Assembly (NCBI GenBank): GCA_011052255.1
Contig: DRJJ01000138.1
Span: forward strand, 1-5,000
Direction: 5' to 3'
DNA from: Gammaproteobacteria bacterium
GTDB taxonomy: Bacteria > Pseudomonadota > Gammaproteobacteria > DRJJ01
DNA: 5,000 nt
Positions 1 through 5,000 of the stretch are shown here, in pieces. Numbering within the stretch: position 1 is the stretch's first letter; every line of letters begins with the position of its first letter. The position numbers and the translations under genes were made by a program. The notes below the pieces were generated by a model that was given only the letters and a program-made list of their open reading frames with translations, did no database searches and had not been told where the DNA came from.

Positions 1-746
1 GCCTCGGTACCCACTTCCTTCACCGTTGCACGTATCTCGGTATCGGGAAAGGCATCAAATACGACGTATACCGCTTCCACGTATTTCACCAGCTTGATCA
101 GATTTTCCGGAATATGAACGACCATTTCAATACTGGATGCATCCAGTAATCTGACAATATTCTGTTTTGCCCGAACCGACTCGTGATTTTCCACATAGGT
201 TGCGACGATCTTGCCGCTAAATGGCGCTTTCAGATAAGTATAATCCAGCTGGTTCTGCATATTGGCCAGTTCGGCCGAACTGGATTTAATGTTGGCCTTA
301 TCCTGATCACGCTGTTGCCGTTTGCGGTCGATGTCTGCCTGCGAGGTTGCGCCTGGGTCCTGTTTAAAGATACGCAGGACACGTTTGTAGTCGCTTTCCG
401 AACGTTTCAGGTTGGCGCGTGCTCGTTCCAGGTTGGCCTGTGCAGCCTTGAATTTATTCTGATGATCCTGCGGGTCAAGGCGGGCGAGTAAATCACCCTG
501 CTTTACCTTATCGCCAACATTCACCGGCAGACTAATCAGATCGCCACCAATGCGGAAAGACATATCGGCCTGCATTGCTGCTTTTGCCTCACCCGGAAAA
601 CTACGCCGCTGGATGTTACTCAGGCTGCCTACCTCTATCGCCTTGATCGGCCGCACCGGTTCCGGGGCCTCTGGCGGTTCGGAGCAGGCTGTTATTAACA
701 GGGGAACTGCTGCCAACAAGAACAGGTTCTTGATTCGTACACTCAT
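1..746 (-). CDS. RND efflux periplasmic adaptor lipoprotein (AcrA/HlyD family), 3' end cut by window
   Basis: This is the periplasmic adaptor (membrane fusion protein) of a tripartite efflux pump, which joins an inner-membrane RND transporter to the outer-membrane channel encoded just upstream. The first 248 codons are visible, translated by me from the minus strand; the C-terminal part lies beyond position 1. Residues 1-21 form a lipoprotein signal peptide: basic start (VRIK), hydrophobic core, and an I-T-A-C lipobox with Cys21 as the likely lipidated residue. Residues about 64-95 form the first lipoyl half (FRIGGDL, then NVGDKVKQGDLLARLDP). Residues about 95-168 are charged and helix-rich, fitting the coiled-coil hairpin. 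Residues 167-214 form the second lipoyl half (LDYTYLKAPFSGKI), followed by the start of the beta-barrel domain. The ATG has a GAGG six bases upstream. The gene lies 49 bp after the channel gene, so it is almost surely in the same operon. The transported substrate cannot be told from this part. Confidence 0.93.
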   Translation of the reverse strand, partial: MSVRIKNLFLLAAVPLLITACSEPPEAPEPVRPIKAIEVGSLSNIQRRSFPGEAKAAMQADMSFRIGGDLISLPVNVGDKVKQGDLLARLDPQDHQNKFKAAQANLERARANLKRSESDYKRVLRIFKQDPGATSQADIDRKRQQRDQDKANIKSSSAELANMQNQLDYTYLKAPFSGKIVATYVENHESVRAKQNIVRLLDASSIEMVVHIPENLIKLVKYVEAVYVVFDAFPDTEIRATVKEVGTE

Positions 747-752
747 AATTAA

Positions 753-756
753 CCTC
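753..756 (-). promoter_or_regulatory. Ribosome binding site of the adaptor gene
   Basis: GAGG on the minus strand lies six bases (TTAATT) before the ATG at 746-744 and fixes that start. It overlaps the TGA stop (757-755) of a 13-codon open frame that begins in the stop of the previous gene, so translational coupling is possible. Confidence 0.7.
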
Positions 757-796
757 AATGTCGAAACTGTTTACGGGTATCGGGCTTGCACGCCAT
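755..796 (-). other. Possible 13-residue leader frame between channel and adaptor genes
   Basis: The stop codon of the channel gene overlaps an ATG (TAATG, 798-794). That ATG opens a 13-codon frame, MACKPDTRKQFRH, ending in TGA at 757-755, inside the Shine-Dalgarno region of the adaptor gene. This arrangement could carry re-initiating ribosomes across the 49-bp gap. There is no clear ribosome binding site of its own, and a frame this short arises easily by chance, so I do not call it a gene. Confidence 0.15.
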
Positions 797-2382
797 TATT
801 TTTTTGTTGCCGGATCACCTGAACTGGCCGGTACAACTAATAAGTCGCCCCAGTCCACACGTTGCTTCATGCTGTCCAGATTCTCTTTCGATACCATGAC
901 GTCATGATCCTGACTCTGCCAGCCACCACCCAGCGCCTTGTACATCGCGATCAGGTTCAGCACGATATCGCCCTGCGCTGAGGCCAGGTTGTTTTGTTGA
1001 ACCACCAGAAAGCGTTCGGCATCGATTACGCGCTGAAAGTCGATAGCCCCGTCACGATATTGCAGGCGTGCGAGCTTCGCTGATCGGGCCGCCGCACGGG
1101 CGCCCGTTTGCCGATAGACAACCTCTTGCTGTGCCTTGATGTAGCCGACCATTGCATCTTCGGTTTCCTGATAGGCCCTCAGGACGGTGTTCTGGTAGAT
1201 TACCAGGGTTTGCTGGAAGCGTGCATCCTGGCTACGTACGTTGTTCTTGATACGGCCATAGTTAAATATGTTCCAGCTCACGCCCGGCCCGAAACTTCCG
1301 GTAAGACTTTCTGAATTAAATAAATCACTGCCGCTGGACTGTCCGGTATTGCTGGATTGATAACCAATGGAACCGACTAAAGTAAAACTGGGATATAATT
1401 CAGCCTTGGCCACCCCGATCCGGGCGCTTTGCGCAGCGGCCAGTTGCTCTGCACGTCGCACATCCGGCCGACGGCGCAGCAGGTCGGTGGGTACACCGGC
1501 CACAATTTCTGCCGGTGCTGATGGAATTTTTCCCTCACCGGCCAGAACCTCATTCAGTTGCCCGGGCGTGATGCCGAGCAATACACTCAGGCCATTGCCG
1601 GCCTGGCGAATGGATCGCTCCAGTACCGGTATGGATGCCTGTGTGTCTGACAGATTGGAAAGCGCCTGTTGCTTGTCCAGTTCGGTCACCAGACCGTTTT
1701 CAAAACGGACTGTCGCAATTTGCAGGCTGCGTGCTTGCAGTTTGGTGTTGTCTCTGGCCAGCCGCAGGCGTTCTTCCAGTGTGCGGATGGTGACATATAC
1801 GCGCGCCACTTCGGCGGTAATGGTTACCAGCGCATCGTCGTAATCGGCCACCGATGCCTTCAGGCTCGCCTCGGCCGACTCGATCCCGCGTCGATAACGA
1901 CCCCAGAAATCCAGTTCCCAGGCGGCATCGAACCCCACTGCGTACTGCTTGTAGCTTTTATCGAGCTGTGGATTATAGTTGGGCGCATTTTTGCTCAGGT
2001 CGACATGCCCGGCACTACCGACAATACGCTGGGACTGCGGATACTGGCTACCCGTAGCGATACCCAGTTGTGCGCGTGCCTCAATCACCCGTAGACCCGC
2101 AACCTGTATCGACAGGTTCTGACTGTATGCCGACTCAATCAGACGGTTCAGTGTCGGGTCTTGCAGTACGGTCCACCACTGCTTCAGATCACCCTCTCCA
2201 TCTCTGGCCAGTGCCGTTTTTTCTTGCCAGGTTTGCTGTATGGGCGCATCAGGCGTGACAAAATCCGGCCCCAGGGCAGTACAGGCACTCAGCAATGGAA
2301 TGCTGGCTATGGCCATTACCCGCAGCACCCTTTGTGTCGCCGCTTGTGCGATTAGTGAAATATGACGATTGCGCAATAACAT
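796..2382 (-). CDS. Outer-membrane efflux channel lipoprotein (NodT/OprM type, TolC superfamily)
   Basis: This protein (528 residues from the chosen start) is the outer-membrane channel of a tripartite efflux pump, expected to form a trimeric barrel plus periplasmic alpha-tunnel. The signal peptide has a basic start, then VMAIASIPLLSAC with lipobox L-S-A-C at Cys34. Family landmarks in order are: WELDFWGRYRRG at 155-166; RRRPDVRRAEQ at 303-313; AELYPSF at 327-333; FGPGVSWNIFNYGRI at 364-378; ALGGGW at 483-488; and a C-terminal RVDWGDLL at 508-515, seen in many family members. Both outer-membrane efflux repeats are present and unbroken. The frame stays open upstream to an ATG at 2484, but I chose 2382: AGGGAG lies seven bases before it, and the longer form would bury the signal peptide behind 34 extra residues with no signal character. 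A later ATG at 2316 leaves too short a signal without positive charge. The adaptor gene follows after 49 bp. Confidence 0.94.
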   Translation of the reverse strand: MLLRNRHISLIAQAATQRVLRVMAIASIPLLSACTALGPDFVTPDAPIQQTWQEKTALARDGEGDLKQWWTVLQDPTLNRLIESAYSQNLSIQVAGLRVIEARAQLGIATGSQYPQSQRIVGSAGHVDLSKNAPNYNPQLDKSYKQYAVGFDAAWELDFWGRYRRGIESAEASLKASVADYDDALVTITAEVARVYVTIRTLEERLRLARDNTKLQARSLQIATVRFENGLVTELDKQQALSNLSDTQASIPVLERSIRQAGNGLSVLLGITPGQLNEVLAGEGKIPSAPAEIVAGVPTDLLRRRPDVRRAEQLAAAQSARIGVAKAELYPSFTLVGSIGYQSSNTGQSSGSDLFNSESLTGSFGPGVSWNIFNYGRIKNNVRSQDARFQQTLVIYQNTVLRAYQETEDAMVGYIKAQQEVVYRQTGARAAARSAKLARLQYRDGAIDFQRVIDAERFLVVQQNNLASAQGDIVLNLIAMYKALGGGWQSQDHDVMVSKENLDSMKQRVDWGDLLVVPASSGDPATKK

Positions 2383-2389
2383 GCAAGCA

Positions 2390-2395
2390 CTCCCT
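2390..2395 (-). promoter_or_regulatory. Ribosome binding site deciding the channel gene start
   Basis: AGGGAG on the minus strand is seven bases before the ATG at 2382-2380. It is the strongest Shine-Dalgarno match near any of the three possible starts (2484, 2382, 2316) and agrees with a signal peptide beginning at this ATG. Confidence 0.65.
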
Positions 2396-2431
2396 GGCAC
2401 AGCCGGATTATCAGTGTTCTGCCTGTTCACA

Positions 2432-2445
2432 TTAACACCTGTTAA
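2432..2445 (-). promoter_or_regulatory. 14-bp dyad, possible operator of the efflux operon
   Basis: The plus strand reads TTAACACCTGTTAA: two perfectly complementary six-base arms (TTAACA / TGTTAA) around a two-base centre. It lies about 50 bases upstream of the channel gene start and about 10 bases downstream of a -10-like box (TATTAT, 2461-2456), where a repressor site would block early transcription. Efflux operons are often controlled by TetR- or MarR-type repressors that bind such dyads, but no regulator gene is visible here and the assignment is inference. The stem is too short and AT-rich to act as a terminator. Confidence 0.35.
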
Positions 2446-2455
2446 AAACGGCTGA

Positions 2456-2482
2456 ATAATACCATATGAACGTGCTTGCCAC
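2456..2482 (-). promoter_or_regulatory. Candidate promoter for the efflux operon
   Basis: On the minus strand, TATTAT (2461-2456) matches five of six bases of the sigma-70 -10 consensus. GTGGCA (2482-2477) matches four of six of the -35 consensus, but the spacer is only 15 bases. Transcription would start near 2449, just before the dyad. The match is modest, and read-through from the flavin reductase gene is also possible. Confidence 0.25.
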
Positions 2483-2483
2483 A

Positions 2484-3230
2484 TTACTCTTCCAGCCCAA
2501 TGCCCGGGTGGCTGTTAAACTCAAATGCATCGGAGTACAGGTAATCCATGGTCAGGCCATGCTTTAGAAACAGCTCACGACCGCTATCGATCATTTTGGG
2601 TGGGCCGCTCATATACACTTCCGATTGCTGTATCTCGGGATAGTGCGCCAGCACAACCTGGTGTACATAACCGGTTTCACCCTGCCAGTCTGAATGGGGT
2701 TCTGATAAAACGGGTGTGTAGCGGAAATGGCTGTGCTGTTCCACCCACTCACGCGGTTGCTCATCGAGGTATAGATCCTGATGTTTACGTGCACCCCAGA
2801 ACAAATGCATGGGCCGGGTGACCCCTATATGAAATGCATGTTCAAGGATGCCCTTGAGTGGGGCAAACCCGGTGCCTCCTCCCATCAGGATAATCGGACG
2901 GGCGGAATTTTCACGTAGGTAAAAGGTACCCAATGGGGCTTCCAGTTCCAGCTCGGTGGTCAGTGGCATATCATAAAACAGGTAATGGGTATATTCACCA
3001 CCCTCGACATGCCGTATATGCAGTTCGATGTGGTCTGATTCATGCGGCGCATTGGCGATTGAAAAACTACGGTGCTGACCATCATCGGTAATAATATCAA
3101 GGTACTGGCCAGCGAAAAACTGCAAGTTCAGGTCTTCCGGCAGCTTCAGACACAGACGCATAATGTCATCGGTGATTCTTTGCATTTGTGCGACTTGCGC
3201 AAAAAACCGACGTGGCTTTGTGGTTTGCAC
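2484..3230 (-). CDS. NAD(P)H:flavin oxidoreductase, ferredoxin-reductase-like (Fre/LuxG type)
   Basis: This 248-residue protein has the two-domain layout of ferredoxin-NADP reductase relatives: an FAD/FMN-binding barrel followed by an NAD(P)H-binding Rossmann-like domain. Visible motifs are GQYL at 41-44, flavin-binding RSFS at 54-57, EAPLGTFYLR at 97-106, nucleotide-binding GGGTGFAP at 117-124, YMSGPPKM at 206-213, and a C-terminal YSDAFEF at 232-238 that parallels the GDAFAF end of E. coli Fre. No 2Fe-2S ferredoxin domain is attached, unlike the longer CDP-6-deoxyglucoseen reductase-like relatives, and only one cysteine is present. It probably reduces free flavin, or passes electrons to a separate partner, in the cytoplasm; the partner and the choice of NADH or NADPH are not clear. 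The start is GTG with GAGG eight bases upstream; an in-frame TGA lies shortly before, with no other standard start between. The stop overlaps an ATG (TAATG) in frame with the downstream efflux gene. Confidence 0.88.
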   Translation of the reverse strand: MQTTKPRRFFAQVAQMQRITDDIMRLCLKLPEDLNLQFFAGQYLDIITDDGQHRSFSIANAPHESDHIELHIRHVEGGEYTHYLFYDMPLTTELELEAPLGTFYLRENSARPIILMGGGTGFAPLKGILEHAFHIGVTRPMHLFWGARKHQDLYLDEQPREWVEQHSHFRYTPVLSEPHSDWQGETGYVHQVVLAHYPEIQQSEVYMSGPPKMIDSGRELFLKHGLTMDYLYSDAFEFNSHPGIGLEE

Positions 3231-3238
3231 GGCATACG

Positions 3239-3242
3239 CCTC
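3239..3242 (-). promoter_or_regulatory. Ribosome binding site supporting the GTG start of the flavin reductase
   Basis: GAGG on the minus strand is eight bases before the GTG at 3230-3228. A nearby ATG at 3235-3233 is out of frame, so the GTG is the only reasonable start. Confidence 0.6.
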
Positions 3243-3386
3243 ATTAATTAATCAGAAATCGCCCATGCTGATGCAGAAGCGGCTTTTATCTCGTGTTAAT
3301 CCATCAACCAGGCTGGTATTTTCGCTTAATCGGGCCGACACTTAAACCCACCGTTAACAAGGTCTTTTTGTCTGACAAGCATTGTG

Positions 3387-3415
3387 ATTATCAAGCTGAC
3401 ATATTAACAGATCAG
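3387..3415 (-). promoter_or_regulatory. Weak candidate promoter for the flavin reductase
   Basis: In the 234-bp gap after trkH, the minus strand has GATAAT (3392-3387, five of six matches to the -10 consensus) preceded by a 17-base spacer and CTGATC (3415-3410, three of six to -35). This would give a leader of about 150 bases. The gap is AT-rich, so a single good -10 box is weak evidence. Nothing else gene-like was seen in the gap. Confidence 0.2.
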
Positions 3416-3420
3416 CTCCC

Positions 3421-3433
3421 GGCCGTTACGGCC
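3421..3433 (-). terminator. GC-rich hairpin after trkH, possible transcription end
   Basis: GGCCGTTACGGCC is a perfect inverted repeat (five-base GGCCG/CGGCC stem with a three-base loop) about 31 bases after the trkH stop. On the minus strand it is followed by GGGAGC rather than a T run, so it is not a standard intrinsic terminator. It may instead be an RNA 3'-end-protecting hairpin or chance. Confidence 0.25.
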
Positions 3434-3464
3434 TCTTTAACGTGTTTACCCAATGCATTCAAGA

Positions 3465-4910
3465 CTAGCCCCGCCAGAATTCCGGTGCTAGCAATACCAG
3501 GATGGTGAATATTTCAAGACGGCCGAGTAACATCGCAACCATCGAGACGATCTTGCCCATATCGCTCACATCGGAAAACGTACTGGCCACCTGGCCCAGC
3601 CCGGGGCCCAGATTATTCATGCAGGTGGCTATTGCGGAAAAGGCCGAGACCTGATCCAGGCCGGCCAGCATCATCAATAGCATCAACACCACGAAGGTGG
3701 CCACGTAAACTGACAGAAACCCACGCACGGCTTCGGTGGTACGCGTGTCCATTATTCTTTTGCCAATGCGTACCGGCACTACGGCCTGGGGGTGGATCAG
3801 CAGGGTCACTTCACTCATCACCTGGCGCACCAGTAAATGTACCCGCATGACCTTCATCCCGCCGGCCGTTGAACCACCACAACCACCCACAAAGCTTATA
3901 ATAATCAAAAGTGTGGGCAAAAATACAGGCCAGTGTGAGAAATCCACTGTACCAAAACCGGTACTGGTGACGACCGAGACTACCTCGAAAGTAGCGTTAC
4001 GTATGCTCGGGGGTAAGGTTTCATATTGTCCACTGGTACGCAGGATCAGACCAACGAAAATAATCATCGCCAGTACGAAAAGAAGAAACGTCCGTACCTC
4101 GGTATTGCGCAGGTATTCTGACAACCTTCGATTATGCCAGGCAAGATAATGCACGCTGAAGTTGATCGCACCGAGCAACATAAAGACGATCGCGATGGCC
4201 TCTATGGTTGAGCTGTGAAAATAACCCAGGCTCTCATCATGGGTTGAAAAGCCTCCGGTTGATACCGTAGACAGGCTGTGTGATATCGCATCAAATGGTG
4301 ACATGCCAGCCAGCCAGTAGGCCAGCGCATTAGCCACCGTCATGGCCAGGTAGATCATCCACACCAGACGTGCGGTATGTGCCAGCCGTGGCGTCATTTT
4401 TTCTTCCTTGAACGGGCCGGGTGCTTCAGCCCTGTATAATTGCATACCACCCACACCGAGCATCGGCAAGATGGCTACAGCCAGTACTATCATGCCCATA
4501 CCGCCCAGCCATTGCAGTTCCTGACGGTAAAATAATAACGAGGGCGGCAGATTATCAAGCCCGGTAATGACGGTTGCGCCAGTGGTGGTTACGGCCGACA
4601 CGGCCTCGAACATGGCGTCAACAAAATTCAGGTGTGCGCCGAGCATGAACGGCCATGCGGCAAGCATGCTGATCCCGGCCCAGAACAGTGCCACCACTAT
4701 GAAGCCATCACGGGTAGCCAGTTCACCGGAATGGCGCCGGCTTATAGCCCAGAAGATTATACCGGGTACCAGGATCAGCGCCATGGCGGCAATAAAGTGT
4801 TTTGCCTCGCCATCGTTGTAGCCTATAGAAATAGCAATGGGCGGCAGCATGGCCAGACTAAAGCCAATCGAAAAGAAGCCCCATATGCGTACGATGGCTG
4901 TGATGTGCAT
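3465..4910 (-). CDS. trkH: Trk system potassium uptake protein TrkH
   Basis: TrkH is the K+-translocating inner-membrane subunit of the low-affinity Trk system and works with the cytoplasmic NAD-binding regulator TrkA. The 481 residues match the usual full length (E. coli TrkH is about 483). The protein is strongly hydrophobic throughout, consistent with four repeated membrane-pore-membrane units after two leading helices. The four filter-like pore loops are visible: VTTTGATVI around 107-115, STVSTGGFST around 214-223, VVTSTGFGTVD around 313-323 and CMNNLGPGLG around 430-439, each with its conserved glycine. GGCGGSTAGGMKVMR at 342-356 and the C-terminal GRLEIFTILVLLAPEFW are family signatures. 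The ATG at 4910 is the only reasonable start, since an in-frame TGA lies 33 bases upstream. Its ribosome binding site is poor (CTGGA about 10 bases upstream). A trkA gene is not directly upstream within the window. Confidence 0.96.
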   Translation of the reverse strand: MHITAIVRIWGFFSIGFSLAMLPPIAISIGYNDGEAKHFIAAMALILVPGIIFWAISRRHSGELATRDGFIVVALFWAGISMLAAWPFMLGAHLNFVDAMFEAVSAVTTTGATVITGLDNLPPSLLFYRQELQWLGGMGMIVLAVAILPMLGVGGMQLYRAEAPGPFKEEKMTPRLAHTARLVWMIYLAMTVANALAYWLAGMSPFDAISHSLSTVSTGGFSTHDESLGYFHSSTIEAIAIVFMLLGAINFSVHYLAWHNRRLSEYLRNTEVRTFLLFVLAMIIFVGLILRTSGQYETLPPSIRNATFEVVSVVTSTGFGTVDFSHWPVFLPTLLIIISFVGGCGGSTAGGMKVMRVHLLVRQVMSEVTLLIHPQAVVPVRIGKRIMDTRTTEAVRGFLSVYVATFVVLMLLMMLAGLDQVSAFSAIATCMNNLGPGLGQVASTFSDVSDMGKIVSMVAMLLGRLEIFTILVLLAPEFWRG

Positions 4911-4937
4911 GGAATATTTTGTCCAGCTACCCGGTAA

Positions 4938-5000
4938 TCATTTTTCAGAAGTGAAGGCCTGTAGTCTCTTGCAGCCATGACCTTCAAACCAGCGTACAGC
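4938..5000 (-). CDS. C-terminal end of an unidentified gene, possibly GNAT-like remnant
   Basis: One minus-strand frame is open from the window edge to a TGA at 4940-4938, encoding AVRWFEGHGCKRLQAFTSEK. It ends 27 bases before trkH, an operon-like distance. The segment HGCKRLQAFTSE resembles the stretch before the conserved Asn and FY residues in GNAT acetyltransferases. If so, the protein stops just where that next motif should begin, which would suggest a truncated gene. It does not look like the C-terminus of TrkA. With only 20 residues visible, both the reality of the gene and its family are uncertain. Confidence 0.3.
   Translation of the reverse strand, partial: AVRWFEGHGCKRLQAFTSEK

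Noticed and set aside
183..822. Plus-strand open frames of 102 and 90 codons (183-491, 550-822)
   Set aside because: They lie antisense to the adaptor gene, whose minus-strand translation has clear lipoyl and lipoprotein features; their proteins show no recognisable motif.
1108..2355. Several plus-strand open frames, the longest 158 and 141 codons, across the channel gene
   Set aside because: All are antisense to a well-conserved channel reading frame and are rich in Arg, Ser and Cys runs typical of shadow translations.
2525..2821. Plus-strand and minus-strand open frames within the flavin reductase gene (2525-2821, 2609-2794)
   Set aside because: They overlap the reductase frame, which carries all the expected family motifs.
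3368..3378. Small inverted repeat TTGTCTGACAA with a T run on its 5' side (plus strand)
   Set aside because: The stem has only five pairs with a one-base centre. Read on the minus strand it is followed by A, not T, so it is neither a terminator nor a clear operator.
3163..3508. Plus-strand open frames of 60 and 71 codons crossing the gap after trkH
   Set aside because: They overlap the ends of two well-supported minus-strand genes, lack convincing ribosome binding sites and show no recognisable domain.
3632..4937. Plus-strand open frames of 72 to 137 codons across trkH
   Set aside because: They are antisense to the full-length trkH, which is intact and has all four pore loops.
1..5000. Search for CRISPR repeats, tRNA or rRNA genes, insertion sequences, prophage or defence genes
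   Set aside because: No regularly spaced repeats, cloverleaf sequences, transposase motifs or phage proteins were seen; nearly all of the window is explained by four well-supported genes.

Overview
The window holds part of an ordinary proteobacterial chromosome, most likely gammaproteobacterial. I base this on a TrkH-type potassium transporter subunit, a Fre/LuxG-like flavin reductase and a NodT-type outer-membrane lipoprotein paired with an AcrA-like adaptor. Base composition is fairly even by eye and the genus cannot be named. Every gene reads on the minus strand, so transcription runs from position 5000 toward position 1. I saw no tRNA, rRNA, CRISPR array, insertion sequence or phage gene.

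In transcription order: (i) 5000-4938 holds the last 20 codons of an unidentified gene, with a faint resemblance to an acetyltransferase; (ii) 4910-3465 is a complete trkH, the K+-translocating membrane subunit of the Trk system; (iii) 3464-3231 is an AT-rich intergenic stretch with a small GC-rich hairpin just after trkH and a weak promoter candidate; (iv) 3230-2484 is a complete ferredoxin-reductase-like NAD(P)H:flavin oxidoreductase starting at GTG; (v) 2481-2383 is a gap of about 100 bp with a 14-bp dyad and a -10-like box; (vi) 2382-796 is a complete outer-membrane efflux lipoprotein; (vii) 746-1 is an AcrA/HlyD-type periplasmic adaptor lipoprotein that runs off the window.

The last two genes form the start of a tripartite efflux operon (outer-membrane channel, then adaptor). 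An inner-membrane RND pump gene is expected beyond position 1 but cannot be seen. The flavin reductase ends in a TAATG overlap with the longest possible reading frame of the channel gene, so the three genes may be co-transcribed. A Shine-Dalgarno sequence and lipoprotein signal logic place the real channel start about 100 bp further in, which leaves room for a regulated promoter.

I did not find a new biological system here. The points worth a second look are the dyad upstream of the efflux operon, the two TAATG junctions, a possible 13-residue leader before the adaptor gene, and the lack of trkA immediately before trkH.
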